Below, one piece after another: positions 23,781 through 32,613 of a DNA stretch of 64,000 nucleotides (positions are counted from its first letter, which is position 1; the number at the start of each line of letters is the position of its first letter). The stretch lies in assembly GCA_031549195.1 (NCBI GenBank), contig JAVBQF010000010.1:1-64000 (forward strand). Reading direction: 5' to 3'. A program made the position numbers and the translations under genes. The stretch comes from JAVBQF01 sp031549195 (GTDB taxonomy: Bacteria > Bacillota_I > Bacilli_A > RF39 > UBA660). The notes beneath the pieces were generated by a model, which had not been told where the DNA came from, did not search any database, and worked only from the letters and a program-made list of their open reading frames with translations.

Positions 23781-25982
23781 ATGGAAAAAAAAAATAATAA
23801 AAAAAATGGCAAAAAAAACAGGCAAAATGCTTTTACTTTAATAGAGATATTAGCGGTAGTTATTATACTAGGAATATTAATGATAATAGCAATACCAACA
23901 ATAGTAGAATATATATCATCATCAAGAAAAAAAGCCTATATAATGTCAGCAAATAATTATGTATCAGGTGTTAGAAACAAGGTAAATAGTCTGGCGTATA
24001 AATTTACAGATCCAGCTGTAATATATTATGTTCCAATTAATTGTGTAACATTAGAAAAAGATGGGAAAAGTCCATTTGGAGAATGGAGAGAAGCCTATGT
24101 TGTAGTAACTTTTCATGATAATAGTTATAATTACTATTGGACAAGTCTAGACAGTGCTGGTTATGGAATTGAATTAACAAAAGAAGAAGAGTTAGATGCA
24201 GATAAAGTAAAGACAGGAATGATAAAAATAGACAAGACTATATCAGTAGAAGAAAAATTTATGTTAGGAATGATAGAAGAAAAATCAGGGGAATGCACTA
24301 ATACTCCAGTAATAGCAGAAATGGAACTGGAGGCAGGAAAAATAGGAATATATAATGAGAATGATTTGAACGATATAAAAAACAATTTAAGTGGGGATTA
24401 TGTATTAATGAACGATATAACATTAACTGCTCCATTTGAACCTGTAGGAAATAGTTCTATGCCATTTAATGGAACATTTGAAGGAAGAAATCGAACAATA
24501 AGTAATTTAGTAATCAATAAAGGTAATACAAGTAATGTAGGGCTGTTTGGTAATATAAGCAGTGCAACCATTAAAAATTTGACATTGAAAAATGTGGAGA
24601 TTAAGGGAAAAAATAATGTTGGAGGGTTAATAGGACTAGCATACAACACCAATGTTACCAATGTTAGTATAAATGGAAATATAGAAGGGACAGAATCTAA
24701 TGTAGGAGGGATAATTGGACAATTTATTCCAAAAGATAAAAAAAATATAATTTCTAATAATAATATTGATGTTGTAATAAAATCAATGTTAAGTACTAGT
24801 GGTGGATTGATTGGCTGGATTAATTTAAACGCAATTTTACAAAATGCAGAGGTGACCATCACTAACAATACCATTCATGGAACAATTAATACAGGTGGTG
24901 GTCAAGTAGGGGGGCTAATAGCCGCTATAACAGGTGGCGCTTCAGATAAAATATATATAGAAAATAATAAATCAAATGCTAACGTTACTTCAAACACTAA
25001 TGTTGCAGGTGGATTAATAGGGATTGCTATAGCTGGAGCAATCAGAAATAATGTGGCGACAGGTAATACAAATGTAACTGCTGGAGGAAATGTCGGTGGA
25101 TTAGTAGGGACTATACAAATAAACAATGAAAATCAAGCTATATTAATAGAGAAGAATAAGGCGATGGGTAATGTAACAGGTGGGTCCAATAGTGGAGGTT
25201 TAATTGGATCAATAGAAAATGAAACCACATTAAATCCAAGAAATAGTAATGTCATAGTTCAAAATAACACAGCTGCTGGAAATACAAGCTCTAATACTGG
25301 TAGTAGTATTGGTGGCCTAATTGGATTATTGAGAATGGGTACAATTAAAAAAAATTATGCTGTTGGGAATGTAACTTCAATCAAAAATGGTTATGTTGGT
25401 GGTTTAATTGGACAAGTTGTCCCAAGAAATGCAAGTCAGGTTATAGTAATTGAGGAAAATTATTCGTTGGGAAATTCTTATGGAAACCTTAATGGTATTG
25501 GAGGATTAATTAGTGCAATATATACGCTGGTGGATAATTCTAACACAATTCAAATAAGAAATAATTATACTAAAGGAAATATTAAAACAGATAGTGCAAC
25601 TACATTTCAAGTTGGTGGCTTAGTGGCTTTAATTGGTCACAGCTCATATGTTTGTACATTGAAAGTCAATTTTGAAAACAACTACGCAGTTTCTTCGTTT
25701 TTGGAGTCTGCTGGTAATCCATCTGGGTTTGTTGGTTCTATTTCAAATCGTGGTACAGGTTCTGGCAAGACGGAAACAACATATAGTGGAAATTATTTTA
25801 ATGTAGAAACAAGTGGCAGGACAAATGCTCAGGCAGTGCAAGGTGCAGCACAAATAGGAGTAACAGGAACAACAACATTAAATTTGAAAGCAGTCACCAC
25901 ATTTAGTGACTGGAGTACTTCAATATGGCAGCTTAATGATGGAAGTTATCCTAAGCTTAAAAATGTAGGTGGAAATCAATAA
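23781..25982 (+). CDS. Prepilin-headed surface protein with GLUG repeats
   Basis: The 733-residue protein starts with a basic leader and a type IV prepilin motif, A17-FTLIE with Glu at +5, followed by the hydrophobic helix to residue 45. A pseudopilin-like head to about residue 175 contains YYVPINC, SPFGEW.EAYVVV, YYWTS and a second Cys at 172. From residue 190 on, GLUG-type repeats dominate (many VGGLIG/GGLIG units), a passenger known from adhesins and IgA-protease-like surface proteins. The start is set by AAGGAAGG before ATG 23781. The head is shared with the gene at 61329. No pilus assembly genes are in the window. Confidence 0.85.
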   Translation: MEKKNNKKNGKKNRQNAFTLIEILAVVIILGILMIIAIPTIVEYISSSRKKAYIMSANNYVSGVRNKVNSLAYKFTDPAVIYYVPINCVTLEKDGKSPFGEWREAYVVVTFHDNSYNYYWTSLDSAGYGIELTKEEELDADKVKTGMIKIDKTISVEEKFMLGMIEEKSGECTNTPVIAEMELEAGKIGIYNENDLNDIKNNLSGDYVLMNDITLTAPFEPVGNSSMPFNGTFEGRNRTISNLVINKGNTSNVGLFGNISSATIKNLTLKNVEIKGKNNVGGLIGLAYNTNVTNVSINGNIEGTESNVGGIIGQFIPKDKKNIISNNNIDVVIKSMLSTSGGLIGWINLNAILQNAEVTITNNTIHGTINTGGGQVGGLIAAITGGASDKIYIENNKSNANVTSNTNVAGGLIGIAIAGAIRNNVATGNTNVTAGGNVGGLVGTIQINNENQAILIEKNKAMGNVTGGSNSGGLIGSIENETTLNPRNSNVIVQNNTAAGNTSSNTGSSIGGLIGLLRMGTIKKNYAVGNVTSIKNGYVGGLIGQVVPRNASQVIVIEENYSLGNSYGNLNGIGGLISAIYTLVDNSNTIQIRNNYTKGNIKTDSATTFQVGGLVALIGHSSYVCTLKVNFENNYAVSSFLESAGNPSGFVGSISNRGTGSGKTETTYSGNYFNVETSGRTNAQAVQGAAQIGVTGTTTLNLKAVTTFSDWSTSIWQLNDGSYPKLKNVGGNQ

Positions 25983-26008
25983 TTAAATAAGAAGGGATAA
26001 TTAATATA

Positions 26009-26055
26009 AATAACAATTATTTCTTTTTCACAAGTATCAAATTGTTATTATTTTT
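26009..26055 (+). terminator. Terminator of the GLUG surface protein gene
   Basis: AATAACAATT and AATTGTTATT, 21 bases apart, followed by ATTTTT. Confidence 0.6.
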
Positions 26056-26139
26056 AGTTGTACCATTTAATTATCATTAGTAATTTTGACATTTGCAACA
26101 TAGAAGAAACTTACTTGAGGAAATGTAGTCATCACCTAT

Positions 26140-26145
26140 TATAAT
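26140..26145 (+). promoter_or_regulatory. -10 element at the start of the helicase gene
   Basis: TATAAT ends six bases before the ATG, so the predicted mRNA would be leaderless. A possible -35 (TTGAGG at 26115-26120) is at a wide 19-base spacing. Confidence 0.4.
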
Positions 26146-26151
26146 TATTAT

Positions 26152-27894
26152 ATGGACAATAAAATAAAAGAATTTATAGAATCTCTAAACAATAAATATA
26201 TTTCAAAAAAAGATATAATTTTAATTAAGAAAAAGTATCACAACTTATATACAGACATAAATAATTTATTTATTTTTAGAAAATTAAAATATATTAAATT
26301 CATTATGATGTACCTATTCATAGAGCAATATACTAACAAACATAACAAAAAATATATTAAGAGTGAATTAATAAAATCTAAATCTATTCTTGATAATATT
26401 AATGGGTACCCACTAGATAGAAATCAAAGAATAGCCGTATTAACAGATGAAGATAATGTACTAGTTATTGCTGGTGCTGGGTCTGGGAAAACATTAACCA
26501 TTATAGGTAAGATAAGATATCTAATCGAAGTTAAAAAAATAAGACCTAAAGATATATTGTGTATATCATTTACCAATGAATCAACTAAAAGTATTAAGAA
26601 TTCTATTGATAAATATTATGGATATGAAGTAGATATTAAAACATTTCATAAACTAGCCCTACATATATTGAAAGGCAAAAATATATCTGTAGCACCATCT
26701 GATTATTTAGATTATTTAATTACTGAATACTTTAATGGTGATATAGAAATGGAAGAAAATAACTTATTTTATTTAAAAGAGTATTTTAGACTAAGTTATG
26801 GTAATGATAGTTTAAAAGAAGAATATCTCATTAATCTAAAAAGAGTAATAATAACTTTTATAAATGTATTTAAAGCTAATGACTATGAAAAAGAATACTT
26901 TAAAAATTTATTCTTTTTCATAGAAAAAATAAAGGATAGGAAGAAAAGAAAAATTAATAAATTATTACTATTAATAATATTTAATATATATTTAAAATAT
27001 AAAGAAGAATTAGATAGCGGCAATACAATAGATTTTAATGATATGATTAATTTAGCAAACGATGAAGTTAAAAGCAAAAGACTTAAGCTTAATTATAAAC
27101 ATATAATAATTGATGAGTACCAAGACTCTTCATTAACTAGATTTAATTTAATAAAAAATATAATTGATATTAATAATGCAAAGCTATTTGTTGTAGGCGA
27201 TGATTTTCAATCAATATATAGGTTTACTGGATGTAATTTAAATATCTTTTTAAAATTTAATAAATATATTGGATATGCAAAAGTCTTAAAGATAAATAGG
27301 ACTTATCGAAGTCCTAAAGGAGTAGTAGAAGTAGCTGGTAATTTTATAATGAAAAACAAAAAGCAAACTAAGAAAACATTGTTAACTAGCAAAAAGATAA
27401 AAAAGCCCATAACGATTAGTTATTATAAAAGTATAATTAATAGCATTATTACTATAATAGGCAGAATTTATTTGGAAAATAAAGGTAGAATATTAATATT
27501 AGGTAGGAATAATAATGATATAAATATGATTATTGATAATATTAATTTTATAAATAGAGATGGTATAATTACATATACAAAGAATGAAAATATAGAGTTA
27601 AGTTATCTAACTGTTCATAAATCTAAAGGGTTAGAAAGTGATAATGTAATAATAATAAATATGATTAATTCTATTATAGGGTTTCCAAATAAAATAAAGG
27701 ATATAGAAATAGTCAATTTAATAATGAAAAAAGAAGATTTTCCTTTTGAAGAAGAAAGAAGACTTTTCTATGTAGCATTAACAAGAACTAAAAACAAAGT
27801 ATACTTATTAGTGCCAATAAGAAATGAATCAATATTTATACAAGAGCTAAAAAAGGATTATAAAAAAAATATCAAAATAGAATATTTACAATAA
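26152..27894 (+). CDS. UvrD/Rep-type superfamily 1 DNA helicase
   Basis: The 580-residue SF1 helicase has a Lys-rich N-terminal extension of about 85 residues, then the Q-motif region LDRNQRIAVL, Walker A AGAGSGKT near 112, SFTNES (Ia), Walker B IIDEYQDSS (II), VGDDFQSIYRF (III), INRTYRSP (IV), LTVHKSKGLESDNVI (V) and FYVALTRTK (VI). The compact layout and N-terminus resemble helicase IV-like proteins. It probably unwinds or remodels DNA 3'-5' in repair. There is no ribosome site before ATG 26152, and a TATAAT at 26140 predicts a transcript that starts at or next to the AUG. Confidence 0.85.
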   Translation: MDNKIKEFIESLNNKYISKKDIILIKKKYHNLYTDINNLFIFRKLKYIKFIMMYLFIEQYTNKHNKKYIKSELIKSKSILDNINGYPLDRNQRIAVLTDEDNVLVIAGAGSGKTLTIIGKIRYLIEVKKIRPKDILCISFTNESTKSIKNSIDKYYGYEVDIKTFHKLALHILKGKNISVAPSDYLDYLITEYFNGDIEMEENNLFYLKEYFRLSYGNDSLKEEYLINLKRVIITFINVFKANDYEKEYFKNLFFFIEKIKDRKKRKINKLLLLIIFNIYLKYKEELDSGNTIDFNDMINLANDEVKSKRLKLNYKHIIIDEYQDSSLTRFNLIKNIIDINNAKLFVVGDDFQSIYRFTGCNLNIFLKFNKYIGYAKVLKINRTYRSPKGVVEVAGNFIMKNKKQTKKTLLTSKKIKKPITISYYKSIINSIITIIGRIYLENKGRILILGRNNNDINMIIDNINFINRDGIITYTKNENIELSYLTVHKSKGLESDNVIIINMINSIIGFPNKIKDIEIVNLIMKKEDFPFEEERRLFYVALTRTKNKVYLLVPIRNESIFIQELKKDYKKNIKIEYLQ

Positions 27895-27977
27895 TTTACG
27901 ACATTAATATCTTTTATAATAATATTGATTTAAATAAATTATTAAGTATAATATAATTAAAATAGGAGAGTGTTATT

Positions 27978-28574
27978 ATGAATAAGAAAAATATAGCATT
28001 AATCTTTATTGCAGTAGGTATAGTTTTAGTTTTATTTGGTGGATATAAGTTACTAAATAGTAAAAAAGAAAATAATATGCCAATAGAGAATAAAGATGAA
28101 GATATTACTCCTACAGAGAGTGAAGCAATATCAATAATAGATGATAAACTACAAGAAATAATGTCTCTATTTGAGACTCCAAAAGATATATTTAGTGTAG
28201 CAGAAGAGACAGAAATAGATAGCGTTCTAAGAATAAAAGTAAATAACTATGATGAAGTTATTAATAAATTATATACTTCTAATGGTATAAAGCAATTAGA
28301 AAACATGAAATATGATAAGGATTTATATGTGTTAAAGAACGAAACAGGAGTTTATCTTCTTTCAAAATTACCAGACAATAAGTATCATAGTAAAGAGCAA
28401 AAAACTATTGCTTCTATAGGTATTGAAAAAAATAGTATTATTTGTAATATTACATATTCTAAATCTTATGTAAAAGAAACTGGAGATATTCAGGTGAGCT
28501 CTAATATAATAAAGCTGGAACTAAAGTATTCAAATAAAGTATGGCTTATAGAAAATTTTAATTATAGTTATTAG
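27978..28574 (+). CDS. Membrane-anchored exported hypothetical protein
   Basis: The 198-residue protein has an N-terminal membrane anchor (residues 6-26, IALIFIAVGIVLVLFGGYKLL), then an Asp/Glu-rich linker, then an extracytoplasmic domain of about 150 residues with alternating strands. There is no Cys lipobox. No family is recognised. The ribosome site is AGGAG. It ends at a UUCG-loop terminator. Confidence 0.55.
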   Translation: MNKKNIALIFIAVGIVLVLFGGYKLLNSKKENNMPIENKDEDITPTESEAISIIDDKLQEIMSLFETPKDIFSVAEETEIDSVLRIKVNNYDEVINKLYTSNGIKQLENMKYDKDLYVLKNETGVYLLSKLPDNKYHSKEQKTIASIGIEKNSIICNITYSKSYVKETGDIQVSSNIIKLELKYSNKVWLIENFNYSY

Positions 28575-28593
28575 GACATTCGTGTCCTTTTTT
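28572..28593 (+). terminator. Terminator with a UUCG tetraloop
   Basis: GGACA-TTCG-TGTCC followed by T6; the stable UUCG loop makes this a strong intrinsic terminator at the gene end. Confidence 0.85.
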
Positions 28594-28644
28594 CTTGATT
28601 ATTTTTTCTTCTTCGTTATAATTAAATTTAGAGCAGGTGGTTTA

Positions 28645-29556
28645 ATGAGAAATATATATATTGTGAATAAAAATGCTGGTAGAAAAGAAAAAACTGAGGA
28701 AATAGAAAAGCTAATAAAAGAAGTAGATCCAGATGCTAAAATCATTTTGACAGAAAGTATTGAGTCAGCTCAAAGAGAAGTCACAAGGCTATCTTATACA
28801 GCTATACCAACGACAATTTACTTTGTTGGTGGTGATGGTGGATTAATACCAATCATAGAAGCGAAAAATCCAAAGGTACCTCTTGGTATAATACCTGGTG
28901 GTACAGGAAATGATTTTATAAAAACTGTGTATGGTGATGTAACAGTAGATAAAGCTTTTTTAGAAAGTCTAATTTTATCAGAAGAAACTAAATTAGTAGA
29001 TACAATAAAGATAGAGACAGATTTAGGTAACACTTTAGCACTTAATATAGGGTCTGTTGGATTATCTGGTATGGCTGTTTTAGAAGCTGAAAAATTACGA
29101 AATACAAATTTAAAACCAAGTCAAAAATATTATTTAGGAATTTTAAGGGCTTTTTTAAATTATAAATCACCATTTACTGATACTGAAATATTATTAAGAG
29201 ATGGAACTGTAGAAAAGAGAAAGGGAAAACTTCTGATTGGAGCGTTTTGTAATGGAAAGTGTTTTGGAGGAGGCTTAAATATTTCTCCAGGGAGCATAGA
29301 AGATGATGATAAGTTTGAATTTGTTATGGTAGATAATACAATGAGATTACTATGGCCAAGCTTACTGGGAAAATTGAAAGCTGGTACTCATAGAACCTCT
29401 AATAAAGTTTCTTTTTATGAAGATGTGGAAAGTGTCACAATAACTTCTAATGATCCAATAATTGGGGAGCATGATGGAGAACCATATAAAAGTAAACGTA
29501 TTAAATTTGGTATAGGACCAAGGACGCTAATTAAGGTTCCTAAAAAAAGTAATTGA
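28645..29556 (+). CDS. Diacylglycerol/lipid kinase family protein (DgkB/YegS type)
   Basis: The 303-residue protein belongs to the DAGK-catalytic family. N-terminal IYIVNKNAGRK is followed by FVGGDGGLIP (usually GGDGT), the diagnostic PGGTGNDFIKT, and the C-terminal block with GGLNISPGSIEDDDKFEFVMVD and the final GEHDGEP. It probably phosphorylates diacylglycerol or another lipid at the membrane to recycle head-group-free lipid. The Gly in place of Thr in the GGDGT loop is a noticeable change. ATG 28645 follows AGGTGG; the longer frame overlaps the terminator and is rejected. Confidence 0.85.
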   Translation: MRNIYIVNKNAGRKEKTEEIEKLIKEVDPDAKIILTESIESAQREVTRLSYTAIPTTIYFVGGDGGLIPIIEAKNPKVPLGIIPGGTGNDFIKTVYGDVTVDKAFLESLILSEETKLVDTIKIETDLGNTLALNIGSVGLSGMAVLEAEKLRNTNLKPSQKYYLGILRAFLNYKSPFTDTEILLRDGTVEKRKGKLLIGAFCNGKCFGGGLNISPGSIEDDDKFEFVMVDNTMRLLWPSLLGKLKAGTHRTSNKVSFYEDVESVTITSNDPIIGEHDGEPYKSKRIKFGIGPRTLIKVPKKSN

Positions 29557-29605
29557 AAAATATTTAAAACACATATATAATTATCATATTGATAGGAGAA
29601 TAGAT

Positions 29606-30109
29606 ATGACAAGAAGACAAAGAAATAATTTATTTATTGCAATAATGCTTTTGGCAGTTGTTTTCATTGGAGTAGGATATGCACTTTCAGTTCAAGACTT
29701 AGAAGTAAAAGGAAATACAACAATAGAAGATACTGTTTGGAAAGTATCATTTACAAATATTGAGCTTGATATGTCAAATAGCATTGAAGAAAATAAGATA
29801 GCAAATTATGTAGATACTACTGCTAATATAGATGTTAAACTGTTGAAACCAGGTTCTTTTGCCTTATATCATGTAACTGTAAAAAATAATGGTACAGTAC
29901 CTGCTAAGTTATATACAATAAAGAAAACAGCAGATGTATCACCAATAATTACCAGTATATATGGTATTGAAGAAGGAGAAATCCTTGCTGTTGGAGAAGA
30001 AAGAACTTTTTCAGTATCTATTGAATGGGATGAAACGGTTACTGAAGTTCCAACTGGAGGAGTAACAGAAGCATTCTCGTTTATATTAGATTTCTTTCAA
30101 GCTAAATAA
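29606..30109 (+). CDS. Exported protein with N-terminal signal-anchor (TasA/camelysin-like layout)
   Basis: The 167-residue protein has a basic start (MTRRQRNN), a hydrophobic segment (residues 9-27) ending VGYALS, and then a beta-rich extracytoplasmic domain (DTVWKVSFTNIEL..., YHVTVKNNGTVPAKLY, RTFSVSIEWDE). The pattern resembles the small exported Ig-like/TasA-type proteins common in gut Firmicutes. No SipW peptidase gene is nearby. The NNGTVPAKLY stretch is typical of surface beta-sandwich repeats. Its role is unknown, likely cell surface. Confidence 0.55.
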   Translation: MTRRQRNNLFIAIMLLAVVFIGVGYALSVQDLEVKGNTTIEDTVWKVSFTNIELDMSNSIEENKIANYVDTTANIDVKLLKPGSFALYHVTVKNNGTVPAKLYTIKKTADVSPIITSIYGIEEGEILAVGEERTFSVSIEWDETVTEVPTGGVTEAFSFILDFFQAK

Positions 30110-30112
30110 TTC

Positions 30113-30133
30113 GGGTCTTAGGACTCTTTTTTT
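30113..30133 (+). terminator. Terminator of the 29606 gene
   Basis: GGGTC-TTAG-GACTC followed by T7. Confidence 0.75.
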
Positions 30134-30193
30134 GTGTTAAAGAAAAGAGGTATATGCTATAATTAAGTAAATAAACCATAAGAGGGTGAATGT

Positions 30194-31240
30194 ATGCAAT
30201 CAGTAGATTATAAATGCCCAAGTTGTAATGCATATTTGCATTTCAATCCTAAGGAACAAAATTGGATTTGTGATTATTGTGGAAGTAATTTTAGTTTGGA
30301 AAACCTAAAAGATAATAATGATAAATTTGAAAAAGCTACCATAAAAGAAAATAATACTGATAAAGTACAATTGAATGAATATCATTGTGCCGATTGTGGT
30401 GCAACGATTGTTGCAGATGAAAACACTGCAGCAACTTTTTGTGTTTATTGTAAAAATACAGCAATACTTAAAGATAAACTAGTAGGAATTTTTGCCCCTA
30501 ATTATATTATTCCATTTAATAATACTAAGGAAGAGGCTATAGCAGCTTTTAAAAAAGTAGGAAAAGGAAAAATATTAATGCCAAAGGAGTTTGCTGACAT
30601 TAAAAATATTCAAAAAATGACAGGAATTTATATTCCCTTTTGGCTAATTGACTGTACTTTATCTGGATCGATTGAAGCTGCTGCTAAGAGAGTAACAACT
30701 TCCAGATTAGGAGAATATATTCAGACTAGAACAGATAGCTATATCGTAAAAAGAGGAGGAAATGTTGGCTTTGATAAGATACCAGCAGATGGATCAGTTA
30801 GATTTGATGACGCGATTATGAATTCAATAGAACCTTTTTCATATACAGCATTAAAGGACTTTGATTCATCTTATTTATCTGGCTTTTTAGCAGAAAAATA
30901 TGATGTTGAAAAAGAAAAAGGTGAAGAAATAGCCAATGAGCGTGCAAAACAAAGTTTTAAAAAATTGATGGAAAATCAAATAAATGGCTATACATCTTAT
31001 TCTGTGAAAAGTACTAATATAGTAATAAGCCCAAAGCAAACAAATTATGTTTTATTACCAGTATGGATGTTAAATATTAAGTATAAAAATAAGATGTATA
31101 CATTTGCTATGAATGGACAAACAGGGAAGATGATAGGAAACATTCCATGGAGTAAACCTAAAGCTATTATCCTGTTTTTAGTAGTATTTATAGTTATAAC
31201 CATTATCTTAGCACTTACTGTATTTGGAGGTGTACTATGA
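30194..31240 (+). CDS. TFIIB-type zinc-ribbon membrane protein
   Basis: The 348-residue protein has two N-terminal zinc ribbons: CPSC...CDYC (residues 8-30) and CADC...CVYC (about 65-90). A central globular region follows with IYIPFWLIDCTLSG and LLPVWMLNIKYKNKMYTFAMNGQTGKMIG. One C-terminal membrane helix (320-345) ends the protein. Proteins of this type are annotated as TFIIB-type zinc-ribbon-containing proteins in Clostridia. The stop overlaps the start of the TPM-domain gene by 4 bases, and this pairing suggests a joint membrane quality-control or turnover role. Confidence 0.75.
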   Translation: MQSVDYKCPSCNAYLHFNPKEQNWICDYCGSNFSLENLKDNNDKFEKATIKENNTDKVQLNEYHCADCGATIVADENTAATFCVYCKNTAILKDKLVGIFAPNYIIPFNNTKEEAIAAFKKVGKGKILMPKEFADIKNIQKMTGIYIPFWLIDCTLSGSIEAAAKRVTTSRLGEYIQTRTDSYIVKRGGNVGFDKIPADGSVRFDDAIMNSIEPFSYTALKDFDSSYLSGFLAEKYDVEKEKGEEIANERAKQSFKKLMENQINGYTSYSVKSTNIVISPKQTNYVLLPVWMLNIKYKNKMYTFAMNGQTGKMIGNIPWSKPKAIILFLVVFIVITIILALTVFGGVL

Positions 31241-32151
31241 AAAAGTTTTATTATCTAATAATTACTTTAGTTATGATTTCCATATTACAAGTAAATGCTT
31301 CAACAAATGTTACTTCTAGAACAGAAGATAATTTACAAATAAACTCAGATATTAAAGTAACAAGTTCAAATATTAAAAATATATTAAATACTCCTAAGGT
31401 GAATGAAGAAGAAAAAATATATGATTTTGCAAATTTACTTAGTGAGACAGAAGAATTGGAACTATTCAACTTAATTAGTAAATATATAGAGAAGTATGAT
31501 ATGGATATGGTCATCGTTACTATTGATAAAAATGATAAAAGGGATGAAGAAGAGTATGCAGATGACTTCTATGACTATAATTACTTTGGTAAAAAAGATA
31601 AGCATGATGGATTACTATTATTAATGGATATGGACAATAGAGGGATATATATTTTTACTAATGGTAACGCCATTTTGATGTACGATGATGTGAGAATAAA
31701 TATTATTATTGACTATATGTATGATTATATGGTTGATGGAGATTATTATAAAGCAGCTAAAAACTTTGTTTATTATGCAGACAGCTATGCCAAAAGTGGA
31801 ATACCAAGATCCAATGATGGGTATATTATAGATGAAAATGGCAATTATGTTAAAGCTCCTAGAAAGATGAATATACTAGCAGCAGCCATTGGAGGGTTAA
31901 TTACCTCAACAATAGTCTTAATTATATTTATATCTAAACATAAGGGGATAAAGTTAGCAACGGAAGCTAATAACTATATCAATCAGCAGGATGTAATCTT
32001 TGATACACCTATTGATGCTTTTGTTGGTACCAGCACATCTACCGTAAAAATATCAAGAGATCGTGGTAGTTCTGGTGGATGGAGTGGTGGATCAAGCACT
32101 CATAGTGGAAGCAGTGGCAGAAGTCATGGTGGCGGTGGAAGAAGATTCTAA
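31237..32151 (+). CDS. TPM domain (YgcG-like) membrane protein
   Basis: The 304-residue protein has a signal peptide (about residues 1-21), a TPM domain (KIYDFANLLSETEELELFNLISKYIEKYDMDMVIVTI..., then DGLLLLMDMDNRGIYI, residues 60-190), a membrane helix (about 211-232), and a Ser/Gly/Arg-rich tail with repeated SGG/GSS units ending GGGGRRF. TPM proteins are known from YgcG and photosystem II repair factors. It overlaps the zinc-ribbon gene by 4 bases, so the two are one unit. Confidence 0.8.
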   Translation: MKKFYYLIITLVMISILQVNASTNVTSRTEDNLQINSDIKVTSSNIKNILNTPKVNEEEKIYDFANLLSETEELELFNLISKYIEKYDMDMVIVTIDKNDKRDEEEYADDFYDYNYFGKKDKHDGLLLLMDMDNRGIYIFTNGNAILMYDDVRINIIIDYMYDYMVDGDYYKAAKNFVYYADSYAKSGIPRSNDGYIIDENGNYVKAPRKMNILAAAIGGLITSTIVLIIFISKHKGIKLATEANNYINQQDVIFDTPIDAFVGTSTSTVKISRDRGSSGGWSGGSSTHSGSSGRSHGGGGRRF

Positions 32152-32206
32152 TTATCAAAACTACTATATTTGAATTGTTGTATCTATATAAGAGAGGAGC
32201 AGCTAT

Positions 32207-32530
32207 ATGAAAACCTTTGTAAAGTGCTTTGCATTTAGTCTTGCAGTTTCTATGGCAGTTAATGGCTATAGTTTACGCAAAACACAAATTGAAAATATTA
32301 GGGCATACTTTTTTCCAGAAAGAGTATACCAAGATGATGTGGATAAATGGCAAATAGAGAATGCTGATATTTGTGCATCTGTGCATGATAAAAATGGAGA
32401 AAAAGACGTACTTTATTATGGTGAAGACTATAAACTTCCACCTCACTGTACTGAGGATGAACATATGGAACTAGCAGGATATGATGATAAAAGCGGAACT
32501 ATCATTATCGAGGATTATAAAGTAAAATAA
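32207..32530 (+). CDS. Small exported hypothetical protein
   Basis: The 107-residue protein has a short N-terminal hydrophobic stretch (FVKCFAFSLAVSMAVNGYSL) and an acidic remainder with two further Cys (ENADICASVHD and PPHCTEDEH). It could be exported with a disulfide. No family was recognised. The ribosome site is GAGAGGAG. It follows the TPM gene by 55 bases and ends at a terminator, so it may be the last gene of that transcript. Confidence 0.5.
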   Translation: MKTFVKCFAFSLAVSMAVNGYSLRKTQIENIRAYFFPERVYQDDVDKWQIENADICASVHDKNGEKDVLYYGEDYKLPPHCTEDEHMELAGYDDKSGTIIIEDYKVK

Positions 32531-32544
32531 AAGTTAGTGTTATT

Positions 32545-32572
32545 AAATCTATTATAAGTTAATAGATTTTTT
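32545..32572 (+). terminator. Terminator upstream of dxs
   Basis: A perfect 10-bp stem (AAATCTATTA / TAATAGATTT) is followed by a T run. Confidence 0.8.
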
Positions 32573-32613
32573 ATACACTTAATATATAATGAATTTGAAG
32601 TAAATGGAGAGTA

